Shown: piece by piece, positions 1 through 11,174 of the stretch
How positions within the stretch are numbered: the stretch's first letter is position 1
Layout: each line of letters starts with the position of its first letter
NCBI GenBank assembly: GCA_009192285.1
Contig: CM018604.1
Span: 4,869,746 to 4,933,745 of the forward strand
Source: Morchella semilibera
Lineage: Eukaryota; Ascomycota; Pezizomycetes; Pezizales; Morchellaceae
Direction of reading: 5' to 3'
DNA: 64,000 nt
The notes under the pieces: model-generated
Seen by the model: only the letters and a program-made list of their open reading frames with translations
Database searches by the model: none
What the model was told of the DNA's origin: nothing
Made by a program: the position numbers and the translations under genes

Positions 1-535
1 AGTTCTAGGAGGTTCGATGGCGTGATGGATTGGTAATATAGAATAGCGGAGATGGTGGGGCGGATTACGAGGTGTGGTAGCGACGGGTTTCTATGGAGTT
101 CTATAAGCGAAAGTGTGAGTCATAGCGGACTAGTGGAGGAGGTGTGTTAAATAGTGGGGATAGACGTTTTCCTTAGTTCTTTTTTTCTGTTCTCTCTGTC
201 TCGTCTTCCTGTCATCTCAGTATATAGGAATCTATTCCTATTCCAAGCCAAAGCCTCTCGTATCAATACTTGATTCTCTGACGAGGGGAAACTCATAGTA
301 TCTCTCATCGTTCTCGTTGAGGTCCATCTGGTCCTCACTCTCCCTGTTCTGTGTTTCCGTGCCCTCGCCCTTGCCCTTGCCCTTGGCCTTGCCTTTGCCT
401 TCGCCGGTGCTTGTGCCTGTACTTGCTCGGTGTTGCTCCTGTCTTCGTTAGTCTCCTCGTCCCTAGACTGTGCTCCTCGGGTTATCCTGCGTCATCATTG
501 TCATCTTCTTCTTCGCGTCGAGCTACTCCGTCACA
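1..535 (+). repeat. Family A LTR, cut by the window start
   Basis: This is the distal part of a long terminal repeat of family A, whose complete copies are about 631-634 bp (for example 44191-44821 and 45094-45727). It ends with the family terminus CTCCGTCACA. It contains the family's hexamer-rich stretch of CCCTTG-like units near 360-400 and a TTAAATAG TATA-like site near 148. Strand is given in the direction of transcription, inferred from the copy that is the 5' LTR of element I (54531-56495). No coding capacity: the short cysteine- and proline-rich reading frames recur in every A copy and are by-products of the hexamer repeat. Confidence 0.8.
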
Positions 536-831
536 CTATTAGTTAGTATATACTTTAGGACTCCTAGTTATTGCCAAAAAGTTCCTTCTATCCCCTTGGA
601 GACAGGAGAACACTTATAGCCTCTGCCTCGTCTATAGCCCTTCTGCCCTTGCGTACCTCGTCCTTATCTCGTCTCACTTCGTCTCGCCTTGGTTTGATAC
701 CTTGGCCTGTTACCTCCTCGGTCCGGCCAAGCTTCGTGATACTCACTCAATCTTGTCTCACCTCACCTTGCTCGGCCATTGTAGTATACCCTGGCTTGTC
801 CTCGACCTTCTCTTCGTTTTACTCCATGATA
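536..831 (+). repeat. Decayed family C LTR fragment
   Basis: Read on the minus strand this begins TATCATGGAG and then resembles the start of the C solo LTR at 9717, including the stretch matching its TTTAGGATC-type motif and the AGGAGG-rich block. It is the reverse orientation of that copy. It lies between the A LTR at 1-535 and the LINE relic starting at 832, so A probably landed in C, and C in the old LINE. No matching flanks could be checked because the left side is outside the window. Confidence 0.5.
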
Positions 832-990
832 ACACTTATACCAGTAAGTGCAGAGATGGATGGCAATGAACATCCAAAGAGGTTGGCAAAAAGAGGGGCA
901 GAGGGTTCAAGAGTCGAATCAGATGCAAGGTATCAATTTCCAACTTGAAGAGGAAAATCAAGAAACAGTCCATGGCTATTTGGAAAACTA
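832..990 (+). pseudogene. LINE relic, end of RNase H domain (left piece)
   Basis: Degenerate copy of the ORF2 region of LINE-1 around 6200-6370: the stretch encoding DGNEH...RLAKRGA is recognisable, followed by the KRKIK...SMA region. It is interrupted at 990 by LINE-1, whose 10-bp target duplication TGGAAAACTA lies at 981-990 and again at 7041-7050. The relic resumes at 7041-7162 and, after repeat E, at 9000-9270. It is therefore one old element with two later insertions. It has no function left. Confidence 0.8.
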
Positions 991-1295
991 CCAGAAACAC
1001 CATCAACAGGGAGAACGCAACCCCACCTCAGGAACTGATTTTTGAAAATAACTCAACAACCAACAGATATATCATCAAACCGACTTCAGATCCATCATCT
1101 CCATCTCAACTTGCATCTAATCACCAACTCCTGAAATCACAGCTCTTCTTTTGCAGAAGTTGCTGTGAATTTCCGCTTTTTTTCTGCTATTTTTTACCCC
1201 ACCTTGCTGCCAAGCCAGCGTCAAACAAAAACTCTGCCAAGCCGCCCTCACCCACCCCACTCAATTCCTAGCGCCATAGCCACACTAGCTCCAAC

Positions 1296-2864
1296 ATGTC
1301 TGAAGGGGTTGAGCAATCCCTGCCAGGAATGCCGTCATCCCCTCCCCCTGCACAGTCAGAAGACAGGGATATGAGAGTTAGAGATGACTATAGCATTGCC
1401 ATGGACAGAAGCGAACCTGAGGACCATATGGAAGATCCTAGCAGTGATCCTCTAGCCTCTAATGGCCAACAACACAGAATTATACCAACTAAAAGAGTAT
1501 TATTTCAATCTAATGAAAATATTTCTGGAAAAAGACAGGCTCTACCAGGACGTTCTGGTCAGCCTATTTCGTTTGGATCCTCAAACTACATCAATCAACG
1601 ACTATGGGACTGCGTTCAGACTCTCACATTGCAGAATACCGAAATCAAAGAACAGAATACCGAAATCAGAGAACAAAATCAACAGCTGATAACTCAGATT
1701 CAAGCATTACAGACCCTTGTTAACTCAGTCCTTGCCGCCACAAACCAAAACAACAATGAAATGAAGAGCAGATTCGATGCAATGGCTAGATCTATGAAAG
1801 CTTCAGCAATACAGAAAAATATACCACAATCATCAGCCCAGAACGCCACATCAGGCCCGGCAAACTCCAAACCTCAACTCAGCAAGAGAGCTCAAGGAAA
1901 GCAACCAGTCCATTCGAATGAGCATGTTCAACCCGTTCAGCTACAGGAGAAACAGAAGGATACTTGGGCAACTGTGACTAGGAAGGGAACTAGGCAACAG
2001 GCCCAAATGCTCAAGACACCACTTCCACCAAAACTCCCAGTTACTAAAACTATTATTGTGACTAGGTCAACACCTAAAGATGGGGCACTCAACCTTGTCC
2101 AGCTCAGAAACACCATCAACAGGGATCTCACTATAGCCAAAGCAGACCAAGCTATTCAAATAGGCGGAGCAAGTTGGAATCAGAGGGGGAATCTTATGCT
2201 CTTCAGCAAAGGAGCATTTACTGAGACTCAATTCGCTGATTATAAAACGAACATTGAAAAAGCTATGAAAGAGGTTGATCCTAGTGTTGTATCCATCGCA
2301 ATGCAAGAAACATGGTTCAAGCTTGCGGTACACGGCATCAATCTTGAACACTATCCTGACAACGCTCAGGGAATGGAGGACCTGAGAAGCGAAATCCACG
2401 AACTCAATACCGGAGTCACTCTAGCTACCACACCTAGATATATGACACATCCCGAAAAGAGAGTAGAAAAATCTCACAGCTCAGTTATGATTGCCGTCAG
2501 TAACAAGTCATCATACAATGCCATGCTCTCTAGGGGGATCCGAATCTTCGGACAAGTACACAGAGCCACTGAGTACCATACATCAAGACCAACAGACCAA
2601 TGCAAGAACTGTCAGAAATTTGGACACAACTGGCAGAGATGTGCAACCAAGGATAGCCCTGTGTGCTCTATCTGTGCTGCCGGACATACCAGTCAAAACC
2701 ATCTCTGCCCTCAATGCAAGGTTCAGAGCACGAGCTGTCCTCACTTCCCACCAAAATGCGCCAATTGCGAAGGACAACACCCAGCCTATGATCCTTCATG
2801 CCCTGTCAGAAACTCTATCATCCAACGCCTCAACAACGAAGACAATGAACAGGAGATGCTATGA
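1296..2864 (+). CDS. LINE-1 ORF1, gag-like RNA-binding protein
   Basis: An intact 522-residue protein. From the N terminus: a low-complexity Pro/Ser and acidic region; a likely coiled coil at about residues 105-150 built on repeats of NTEI(K/R)EQ followed by a leucine-rich stretch; a basic linker; a globular region at about 250-370 (VTRSTPKDGALNLVQLRN onward) of the kind found in LINE ORF1 proteins; and a C-terminal cysteine cluster. The first knuckle is CKNCQKFGHNWQRC (CX2CX4HX4C), followed by two further Cys/His groups near residues 465-510. Such proteins bind the element RNA to form the retrotransposition particle. The ATG at 1296 opens the frame after the leader. The stop TGA at 2862-2864 overlaps the ATG of ORF2 as ATGA, which suggests coupled re-initiation. 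LINE-3 carries a broken homologue with a start at the same place. Confidence 0.92.
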   Translation: MSEGVEQSLPGMPSSPPPAQSEDRDMRVRDDYSIAMDRSEPEDHMEDPSSDPLASNGQQHRIIPTKRVLFQSNENISGKRQALPGRSGQPISFGSSNYINQRLWDCVQTLTLQNTEIKEQNTEIREQNQQLITQIQALQTLVNSVLAATNQNNNEMKSRFDAMARSMKASAIQKNIPQSSAQNATSGPANSKPQLSKRAQGKQPVHSNEHVQPVQLQEKQKDTWATVTRKGTRQQAQMLKTPLPPKLPVTKTIIVTRSTPKDGALNLVQLRNTINRDLTIAKADQAIQIGGASWNQRGNLMLFSKGAFTETQFADYKTNIEKAMKEVDPSVVSIAMQETWFKLAVHGINLEHYPDNAQGMEDLRSEIHELNTGVTLATTPRYMTHPEKRVEKSHSSVMIAVSNKSSYNAMLSRGIRIFGQVHRATEYHTSRPTDQCKNCQKFGHNWQRCATKDSPVCSICAAGHTSQNHLCPQCKVQSTSCPHFPPKCANCEGQHPAYDPSCPVRNSIIQRLNNEDNEQEML

Positions 2865-5800
2865 TGGGGACACAACCTAATCCTCACAGAGTGCGAATTA
2901 TTCAACATAATTGCGCAAGATCACAAAACTGCATGATTGGATTGCTGCACTCAGTCTATGAGACAGCAGACATAGTTATAATTCAGGAACCTTTTGTCAT
3001 GCCTGGCGTAATTGCAGGTTCCTGGACATCAATATCACACCCCTCCTTCGATAGTATCATTCCCACATCAGATCGACCACCAAGAACACTCACCTTCACC
3101 ATCAAGACACACCTCAATCCCCACCTCATCATTCAACCTAAACCAGATATCGTCAACGATCCAGATTTACAAGCAATAGAGATATCAACCCCCTCAATAC
3201 CCGCCCTAACCCTCTTTAACATTTATAATGAAGATCCACCTGGACACAGCAATGAACCCTATACGGTGGAGAGAGTATTGGTTAATATTCAACTCCCTAC
3301 AAGAACAATTATAGCTGGAGACCTCAACTCGCATCATCCATGGTGGAACTCAGCAAACCGTACACCCAAACGCCATGAAGCATTGGTTCAACTCCTGGAA
3401 ACTGGAAACTTCACTCTCATCAACGAACCAGACATCCCAACCTACCACTATAGAACTGGCACTGGCACCTCAGTTCTAGACTTAGCTTTTGCATCTACAG
3501 CGGTCAACACACTACCTTCCAATTGGGCTATTGATGAAGAAGCAGCAACAGGATCAGATCATGAAGTAATTCGATTTGATCTTGTATCTGATTCAATTGA
3601 ATCAGTACCTCCCCCTTCAACTGAACGGTTCAACTGGGATAAAGCAGATTGGGAATCCTTTCAAACAACGCTTAGAGATCTCTCCCTGAACTCAGCCTTT
3701 CGATGGAATTTCCTTCATTCTCATCCAAATGAACAAAACCTAGAAGCAGGAGCAATCCTACTTCTGGAACTTATAACCACAGCAGCTGAACGTAATGTTC
3801 CTATCAGGAAATCTTCTCCTCGATCTAAACCATGGTGGAGTGAGGAGATCACAGAACATAGACGACTTATGAAGAGTGCTTTAAGAGAATGGAAGTTGGA
3901 AAGGTCTCCAATGATGCATCAAAGATTCAGATCGCACAGATCAGAATACTTCAAATGCATCAGGAGAGCTAAAGAGTCCCATTGGAACAGCTTCCTTGAG
4001 AACGCTCAAGGAAAAGACATATTCACAGCCTTCAGATTCACTAAACCCAGAAAAACGGAACGTACACCACCACTCAACAATGTTACAACTGGAGAAACTG
4101 CCACTACATTTGCAGAAAAAGCCAATCTATACAGAGCTGCTCTCTTCCCACCTCCCCCTATCTCACCTCAAAGGGACATCCAAACGCAGGGAGACAGAAT
4201 ACCATGGAAGGACCTGACGGATGATGAAATCAAGAGGGCGATTATGACTTCATCTCCCAATAAAGCTCCAGGGCCAGATGGGATCAACTTCAAATGCATT
4301 CAACAAGCATACCTAGCGATACCTCACCACTTCAACTCATTTTATAAAGCAACCATGACCGCTGGCTATCACCCACACATTTGGAGAGAAGCCACTGTTG
4401 TTATTATAAAAAAGCCCAACAAACCAGACTATTCGATTCCAAAAGCATATAGGCCAGTCTCCTTGCTTAATTGCTTAGGCAAGGTACTGGAAAAGATAAT
4501 GGCTTCAAGACTTGCATACCTAGCGGAGAGATACAATCTACTCCACCACTGGCAGATTGGAGGAAGACCAAAGAGATCCGCTGTGGATGCCTGTATGCTG
4601 GTGGCAAGCATAGTGGATGAGGCGAAGAGAAAAGGAAAGGTCGTTTCAGCACTATTTATGGATGTCAAAGGGGCATTTGACAATGTATCCAAGGACAGAC
4701 TCATACATACAGCGAAAGAAAAACGCCTACCCGCTCAAATAGTCAGATGGATAGACAACCTCCTAAGCAACAGGAAAGCTTCGCTAGCCTTTGATGGACA
4801 ACAAGAACCTATGTCAATGATAGCAACAGGAATTCCACAGGGAAGCCCAACATCACCGATTCTTTTTCTTCTTTACTTATCACCACTCTTCGATATTCTT
4901 CAACGCCACTTTCCTCATCAACAAATACCAAGCTATATTGATGATATTGGCATGATAATGGTGGGGAGGGATGAAAGCTCGAACTGCAGACACTTGGAAA
5001 GAATGGCACAGCTAGCTGTCACATGGGGTGAAGCCAATGCTCTGGCGTTCGACAACCCCAAAACAGAACTACTTCACTTCCACAACAAACGCACTACAAA
5101 CACTACGGATACAGCCAAGGTCAGAATGCCTGATGGTACTCTGGTTGAGGCTAGCGATACACTGAGATGGTTGGGTGTTTGGTTTGATAGAAAGCTATCT
5201 TTCAAACATCATGTCAAAACTAAAGCGGCTTCAGCTATGAGGGCATTTCTTGCACTTGCCAGGTTAGGAAATACAGAGAAAGGGCTGAGCCAAACAGCTC
5301 TCAGACAACTCTATCAGACCTGCGTCACTACAATCAGCGATTTTGGTGCAGAGGTTTGGTGGAATAGACAGATAGGATACAAAACACAGCTTCAGAAGAT
5401 ACAAAATAATGCGATGAGAAGGATCACTGGTGCTTTCAGAACAACACCAATATCAGCACTCCAAGCAGAAACTGCACTACTACCCATAGAGATCAGGCTT
5501 GACCTCCAACAACAGAAATATGCTCTACGCATTCTAAGCATGCCGGCCACCCACCCTATTAGCACCTTCAGCCCGGATTCATTTCCAAGTACACAGGAAT
5601 CAGGAAGAGAGGAAGAACCCACAGCTACCCCATGGCACTCTGCTGGTGCTAGGCCACAGTACCAATCAAGGCTACACCGGATCCTAAACAAAGTCAGCGA
5701 TTGGATTCAACCTCAAAGTTTGGTGGAGGACATAGATACAATTGCTTGTCCCCCATGGCATCAGAACATCATTGACATACAAATTGATACAGCGGATAAA

Positions 5801-6833
5801 GATACAGCAGCACAAAACCATAGACAAACAACTCAAGACAATTACAACAACTTACACCGTTTGGTATTCTATTCTGATGGATCCCTAATGGAAGGAAAAG
5901 CTGGGGCTGGAGTCGTTGGCATTAGAGGCAACGAAATAGTGGTGGAGCAATTCTACCACCTTGGAAAAGAGGTCGAAGTCTTTGATTGCGAACTCTACGC
6001 AATAGCTCAAGCTACACAGCTTGCCCGGAAGGAGATCAGAAATTCACGATACTCCACAGATGATGTCTGGATCTTTTCAGACAACCAGGCAGCGATACGG
6101 AGAATGAAAAAACCGGAAGCATTCCCAGGCCAACATTGGGTTCAACTAGTAAGATCAAACCTCTTGGAACTTGAAGCACTAAACATCAAAACACATATCC
6201 ACTGGGGTACCAGGACATGTGGAGGTGGATGGCAATGAACATGCAGACAGGTTGGCAAAAAGAGGGGCACAGGGTGAAAGGGTCGAACCAGATGCAAGGG
6301 TATCAATCACCCACTTGAAGAGGAAAATCAAGGAGCACTCTATGGCTACGTGGAGAGAGAACTGGACAACTATGAAGAAAGGAAGGAGCTACAGAGGTGC
6401 TCCTTCCTCCAAGATGTCTGCACCCCTTCGTCAAAACATACCAAGGAAACTTGCAAGCACAATTACCCAAATGCGAACAGGCCATGGATACACCAAATCC
6501 TACCTATCCAGAATACCAACAACAAATATAGATACAGCGGAATGCAGGTGTGGATACTTCCAGGAAACCCCAACGCACCTGCTACTTTACTGCAAACAAC
6601 ATCCACTACCAGAACTCAGAAAAGATCTTACCGCCACAATCAAACCAATGCCACTCAACTGGATGACCGCCATGCATACAGATAAAGGACTTCAGGCAAC
6701 CATCGATACATTTCTTCTACCATCCCAGATCGCCACTAGAAACTGGACACTAGGGGAGAGGGATGGAGATAGAGGGGAGCACGTAGGATGGGGGAGACTT
6801 GAGGAAGAAGAAGAAAGGGAAGGAGAAGGATAG
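2861..6833 (+). pseudogene. LINE-1 ORF2, endonuclease/RT/RNase H, one frameshift
   Basis: Reads 1125 residues from the ATG at 2861, then continues in another frame from about 6207 to the stop at 6831-6833. The cause is a run of four G at about 6204-6207 where LINE-2 and LINE-3 have three. Domains: apurinic-type endonuclease at residues 1-235 (IQHNCARS at the start, GDLNSHHPWW near 153, GSDHE near 231); reverse transcriptase at about 440-800 (YRPVSLLN near 530, FMDVKGAFD near 600, GIPQGSPTSP near 657, YIDD near 692); RNase H from about 1000 (YSDGS, DCELYA, FSDNQAA), with the last motif, DGNEHAD, after the frameshift; and a C-terminal cysteine/histidine segment (CRCGYFQETPTHLLLYC). The lesion removes the last RNase H motif and the C-terminal zinc-binding segment from the main frame, so this copy is probably not autonomous. 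Confidence 0.92.
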
Positions 6834-7021
6834 TCACCAAGGTGCTTGCACCTATCGTTATGAGCTGGAATGGAGAGGACAACATGCATGATAACCTTGA
6901 AAGAGGGTTGATAGGAACACGGCCGTGAGGAGGATTCGCTTTATGAAGGATAGTATATGACCGTGATGATTGGGTTCTTTCTTTGTATGCCATATCCGGA
7001 TTCGGATGCAAGCAGTATGAG

Positions 7022-7040
7022 TAATAAATAAATAAATAAA
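7022..7040 (+). repeat. LINE-1 3' tail of AATA units
   Basis: The element ends in tandem AATA/TAAA units directly before the right-hand target duplication at 7041. The same tail closes LINE-2 at 28613-28631 and LINE-3 near 48051-48072. Short tandem tails in place of poly(A) are known from I-like LINEs. Confidence 0.85.
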
Positions 7041-7162
7041 TGGAAAACTATTAAGAGAAAGAAAAGAGCTACTAAAGTGCTCCCTCCTCCAAAACATCTG
7101 CATCCCTTCCTGAGAACATACCAAGAAAACCTGTAGGTACAATCATCCAAATAAGCATAGCC
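7041..7162 (+). pseudogene. LINE relic, middle piece
   Basis: Continuation of the relic at 832-990 after the LINE-1 insertion. It matches LINE ORF2 downstream of RNase H (stretch equivalent to 6350-6480, encoding the region KGRSYRGAPSSKM...) with many substitutions. It stops at 7162 where repeat E begins, at TAGCC (7158-7162), and resumes after TGGCC at 9000. Confidence 0.75.
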
Positions 7163-8999
7163 TGTGATGAGGCTCTGCCTCTATAACAGGTGAAGAATAG
7201 GGCAAAGGGTTCACAAAGAGTTTGTGATGTAAACATGAGCTCTAAGGTACCAGTAGATGACTCTCTCCACTGTCATGAGAACTAAATGGCCGATAGTAAT
7301 AAATCAGGTTTATAAATAATAGATTCTTCGCGTATTCACTTAGAATTAACTTAAGGGACCTCTTCCACTCTGATTTTATTAGGGTGTTCCACTAGACTAC
7401 TGGGGTAGTATTGTAAAGAACTCAGAGTCCGAAACTCTAACTGCAGAGGCAGAAAGGAACGGGGTCACTTCAGTCTAAACATAACTAAAATCTCCGTTGT
7501 CCGATGCTAGTCCAACAAGTATAAAAGTCTTGGAGTTGACTAATGCTAGACACGAAGATTGGTTCAGGTAGATGTTTTCAAGAGTCGCTTAAGAGCATAT
7601 AGAATAGAGGTAATAGATTTTATACTGTTAAGACTCTTTCTTCGTCGATGATGATTTCAACAAAGTCAGAGAATGACACCGTATTTATATCCCGTGCAAA
7701 ATGTCCAATGGACTAAGGAACTATCATTACAACAAATATGTGGGATACCCCGAAGACCCTGATAATGCCAAGAAAATCAAACAACAGCGCCAACATTCAA
7801 TGCTCCTTTTAAATCCCTCATGTTACTATACCGCGCTACTGCGTGCACTCAGTCTTTGTCAATGGTTTAGGAGAAGCATCGGAGTCAGCCTACCTTATGA
7901 TACCTTGGTACCGGGCCTCGACTTTGCCCACCAACCCCTTCAACGAATCGTTATCTATCATTAAGAAGTATGGCCCAACTTTAGGGCTGTCGGTGTTTGG
8001 GTGCTGGAGGAGTCGGGTAGTCTTGCCTTTCCCTGTGAAGTCACCAGGGTTGGCTTTCTCAAAACCTTCGCCATTCGATCAGTTTTGGTCCGATTGATCC
8101 CAAACTTGAACTGCTGCCCTCTCATAAACCTACTGGTGACATGAGGCTGTGCTAGTGCTTTGATGCTCCGGGGGTTATTTTCATGATCGAAAACGTGTTT
8201 TTTAACTAGTGATTCCACAACTCCGCAATCTGGCCCATACTGGCACTACTGTACCTCTCTGGGGCACCAATTGGGAGTTTAGTAGCATAGGAAGGTTTTC
8301 CATCTCTTGCTGGTCTTCCTGTTTCCATTTCCCAAAACCCGTAACAGATTCCTCAACTGGAGATAATAGTCGGGAAATATGTACTGGAACGAAGGCAAGT
8401 ACTTGTTATACTCTGAGCCTCTCTGGACCTGAATTCTGTCTTTCCTACTATTTTCTGATGATTACCCTGATTGCGAAATGGAACTGAATTCCTCCATTAC
8501 CCCGCTTCTCTTTAAGCGCTAACAGGCATTCTCGGATTTGCAGGTATAACTTCCTTAATCAGGGTCAAGAATTACCTGCACCCTAGGCGAGAGCACCTAG
8601 CTCTTCAAGCATTCTTTAAATGAGACTCTGCTCAGATAGTGTACCCAAAGGTGCGAAACAGCTATCACTCAATGTAGACTTTGCCAACCTAGGCCGATAC
8701 TGCCAGTAGCAGTGATCATAATGCTTAAAGGAACAATAGAAGACGCCCGGGCACTCAGAGCTGAGCTCTAGCCGGTCCTCTAGATGCTGACGAAGTAGTA
8801 GACCTCTCGGTCAAGACTTCCCATGAATCATCGTTCTGCCCTAGTTGGCTAGGAGGTCTGTATTCTCACAGCAAGTAGTGAACCTCGCTGGGGTAATTTT
8901 ACTACCACTATACCAACTGGCTTCTAACAATGACTCTTCGCATATCACGGGCCATATGTGTACTCATATACCAGATTGTTTAATATGCCTCTGTTATAC
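7163..8999 (+). repeat. Repeat E copy 1, LTR-like, interrupted by a B solo LTR
   Basis: About 862 bp without the insertion. It starts TGTGATGAGGC and ends GTTATAC, and splits a LINE relic between TAGCC (7158-7162) and TGGCC (9000-9004), a 5-bp duplication with one mismatch. A second copy starts at 29457 with TGATGGGGCTCTGCC, and reverse pieces lie at 30617-30703 and 36307-36374. No reading frame of note. A TATAAATA motif near 7310 and the 5-bp duplication fit a solo LTR of an undescribed family, but a non-autonomous DNA element is possible. The interior at 8347-8999 has no coding signal. Confidence 0.6.
7377..8346 (-). repeat. Family B solo LTR
   Basis: A 970-bp copy of the LTR that flanks element B (12124-24801), in reverse. 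On the plus strand it runs from TATTAGGG to CCCGTAACA, between GATTT (7372-7376) and GATTC (8347-8351), a 5-bp duplication with one change. The TATA box GATATAAATAC of family B is mutated here (GATATAAATAC appears as ATATAAATACGG near 7680-7690 on the complement). It has no internal region, so it is the product of LTR-LTR recombination. Confidence 0.88.
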
Positions 9000-9270
9000 T
9001 GGCCATAGATACACGAAATCCTATCTAACCAGAATAGCAACAACAAGCACTGACGTAGTGAAAAGTGGGTGTGAGTACTCTCAGGAAACCCCAACTAACC
9101 TCCCAATTTACCACAAACAACATCCACTACCAGAACTCAGGAAAAAGTTACCACTACAATAAAATCAATGCCACTCAACTGGATGACCACCATGCATACA
9201 GACAAGAGACTTCAGGCAACCATCAACTAATTCTTTCTACTATCTCAAATTGCCACTAGGAACTGGGTTG
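9000..9270 (+). pseudogene. LINE relic, right piece (end of ORF2)
   Basis: Resumes the LINE relic of 832-990 and 7041-7162. It matches LINE-1 6478-6745 (GCCATGGATAC region through the CYS/HIS C terminus and the sequence encoding LDDRHAYR in a shifted frame). The frame is broken by several changes. It ends where a decayed A LTR starts. Confidence 0.8.
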
Positions 9271-9716
9271 TTCTGGCATCTCGGTAACCTCAGCATCTTT
9301 TCCTTTATTCAGGAAGTGTTAAGCGAGGGTGGGAAATGAATGAGGTGATGAGGTACTCATTTGTTTCTATAAGGTTCGGTTGCAAAGAGGATTGATAATG
9401 GAGGTTTAGAAAGAAGGTCGGGAAGAATACCAGTGTGGCAGAGTAACTAAGAGTAGTACTCAAAGAACAAATGAAAATAATGATGTAGACGGGATTGAGG
9501 GACACAACCAGGGGTAACAGAAGTGCAAGGCCGTAGCAAAGGCAAGGACAAAGACACAGATAAAGGCAAAGTAGGGAAAGTAATGGGGCGGGGTCAGCTT
9601 AGAGATGAGATGGGAATGAAATCGGAAGAAAAGGACAGGGACGGGGTTGGGTCAGGATACACCAGGGGCAAGACAGGTTTAGGTTTGGGTTCAGGTTCAG
9701 GTTTCAGGTTCAGGAG
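9268..9716. repeat. Decayed family A LTR pieces
   Basis: 9268-9432 resembles the start of a family A LTR read on the plus strand (CTGGCATCTCGG, GTTAAGCGAGGGTGGG, the GGAAGAATAC block). From 9433, TGTGGCAGAGTAAC followed by an AATGATG block resembles the other end of A in opposite orientation, and its tail may be the relic at 11650-11945. 9676-9716 is a degenerate run of GGTTCA/GGTTTAGG units. It is only weakly telomere-like and looks like a local microsatellite. Everything is too decayed for firm boundaries. Confidence 0.45.
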
Positions 9717-11174
9717 TATCACGGAGCGAAGCGAGGACAAGGACGAGAGGTGCCAATATACACAACTGAGGCGAAACGAGGCGAGGCGGACGCGTATAAG
9801 ACTAAGCAAGGTAAAGAAAGGGCGGGGGTACAGGACGAGGGACAGAGTGAGGCGGGATGGGGTACGAGACGGAGACTATAGGTTTCCTCCTACCTTCTAG
9901 AGAGTAGGAGCGGGAGGACTTAATGGTAACTAGAGATCCTAAAGCTTTGTATTGGCTAAAGAATAGGAAGGTTGCGTGAAGAAGAAAAGAAAGAAAGAGA
10001 AACCCTACAAGCGAGGGGGAGTATTCGGGTGTCGCACCAGACCACTAGAGTAGTGCTGTGAAGAGCTCAGAGTCCGAAACGCTAACTGCAAAGGCAGAAA
10101 GGAACAGGGTCACTTCAGTCTAAACATAACTAGAATCTCCGTTGTCCGATGCTAGTCTGACGAGTATAGAAGTCGTTTGGATTGGGGTGATGCTAACACG
10201 AAGATTGGTTCAGGTAGATATTTTCAAGAATCACTAAGAGCGTATAGAATAGAGGTAATAGGTTTATATCGTTAAGACTTTTTCTTCGTCGATAATGATT
10301 TCAACAAGGTCGGAGAATGACACTGTATTTATATCCCGTGCAAATATCACGCGGACCAAGAACTATCATTACAACAAATATGTGGGAGACCCAGAAGACC
10401 CTGATAATCGCCAAGGAAACCAAGCACCAGGGCCAGCGTTCCCAACGCCTTTGAAATCCCTCATGTTACATTGCGCTACTGCATGCACTCAGTTTTCCTC
10501 AGCGGGGAAGTGCCGGAGTCAGCCTACCTGATAACTCCCTAGTACCGGGCCTCGACTTCGCTCGCCAACTCTTTTCCTGCATCGTTATCTATCACTAAGG
10601 AGCATGGCTCAACATTGGAACTGTCAATGATTAGGTACCGGAGGTGTCGGATAGTCTTACCTTTCCCTGAGAAGTCACCAGGGTCAGCTTTCTCAAAACC
10701 TTCGCCGTTTGATTAGTTTTGATCCGATTGATCCCATACTTGAACTGCTGCCCCCTCATATACTCACCGGTATCCTGAGCGGATGTGCCGGCGCTTTGAC
10801 ACTCCGGGGGTTATTTTCGGAGTCAAAAATGTGTTTTTTAACTAGTGATTCCGCCACTCCGCAATCTGGCCCATACTGGTACCACTGTACCTCTCTTGGG
10901 CGCCAATTGGGAGTTTAGTAGCATAGGGAGGCTTTGCTGGTCTTCCTGTCTCCAAATCCCATAACAGGGAGAACCCCCTATATATAGCCCCAGAATCCTT
11001 TTGCTGACTCATACTATAGAAACCCATAGAACCCCAAGGAAATCCCCCTATTAGAAATACATACGCAACGTTGACTCATAGAATCCCTGCCACAGAAACT
11101 CATAGAACATCATAGAAAACCCCTGACTAATCCTTCTTCCCACAACATCACTAAATACGCTCCACGCCGTGATA
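9717..11174 (-). repeat. Family C solo LTR, interrupted by a B solo LTR
   Basis: Runs on the plus strand from TATCACGGAGCG to CGCCGTGATA and is flanked by AGGAG (9712-9716) and AGAAG (11175-11179), a 5-bp duplication with one mismatch. Without the B insertion it is about 508 bp. A second copy, at 62509-63963, is the 3' LTR of an element that leaves the window, which fixes the orientation. A CTATATATAG site lies at about 10977-10985. Both ends carry the inverted motif TATCACGG, so the LTR starts and ends with TA rather than with TG and CA. Confidence 0.82.
10022..10966 (-). repeat. Family B solo LTR inside a C LTR
   Basis: A 945-bp LTR, TATTCGGGTGTC to CCCATAACA on the plus strand, flanked by a perfect GGGAG duplication (10017-10021 and 10967-10971). 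It closely resembles the LTRs of element B. The perfect duplication defines the non-canonical right end of the family, CCCTAATA in the sense direction. Confidence 0.92.

Larger units (their letters stand above)
991..7040 (+). mobile_element. LINE-1: full-length Tad/CgT1-like non-LTR retrotransposon
   Basis: A 6.05 kb non-LTR element flanked by a perfect 10-bp target duplication, TGGAAAACTA (981-990 and 7041-7050). It has a 5' leader of about 300 bp, ORF1 (nucleic-acid binding, zinc knuckles), ORF2 (endonuclease, reverse transcriptase, RNase H), a 3' UTR of about 200 bp and a tail of AATA units rather than poly(A). The left edge is set by the duplication. LINE-3 begins 26 bp further in, at the equivalent of 1017. 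Domain order and the RNase H place it in the Tad/I-like part of the LINE tree, as known from filamentous fungi. It is nearly identical over its last 2.5 kb to LINE-2, so it moved recently. One extra G breaks ORF2. Confidence 0.93.

Noticed and set aside
351-542. Cysteine- and proline-rich small proteins in the A LTRs (also near 38500-39019, 44457-44819, 60993-61229)
   Set aside because: They come from the CCCTTG-like hexamer array of family A and appear in different frames in each LTR. No conserved start or frame.
6219-6833. Separate gene downstream of LINE-1 ORF2
   Set aside because: It is the RNase H end and C terminus of ORF2, separated only by one extra G. LINE-2 reads through in one frame.
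9676-9716. Interstitial telomere-like repeat
   Set aside because: The units are degenerate GGTTCA/GGTTTAGG, not a clean TTAGGG array, and only about 40 bp long.
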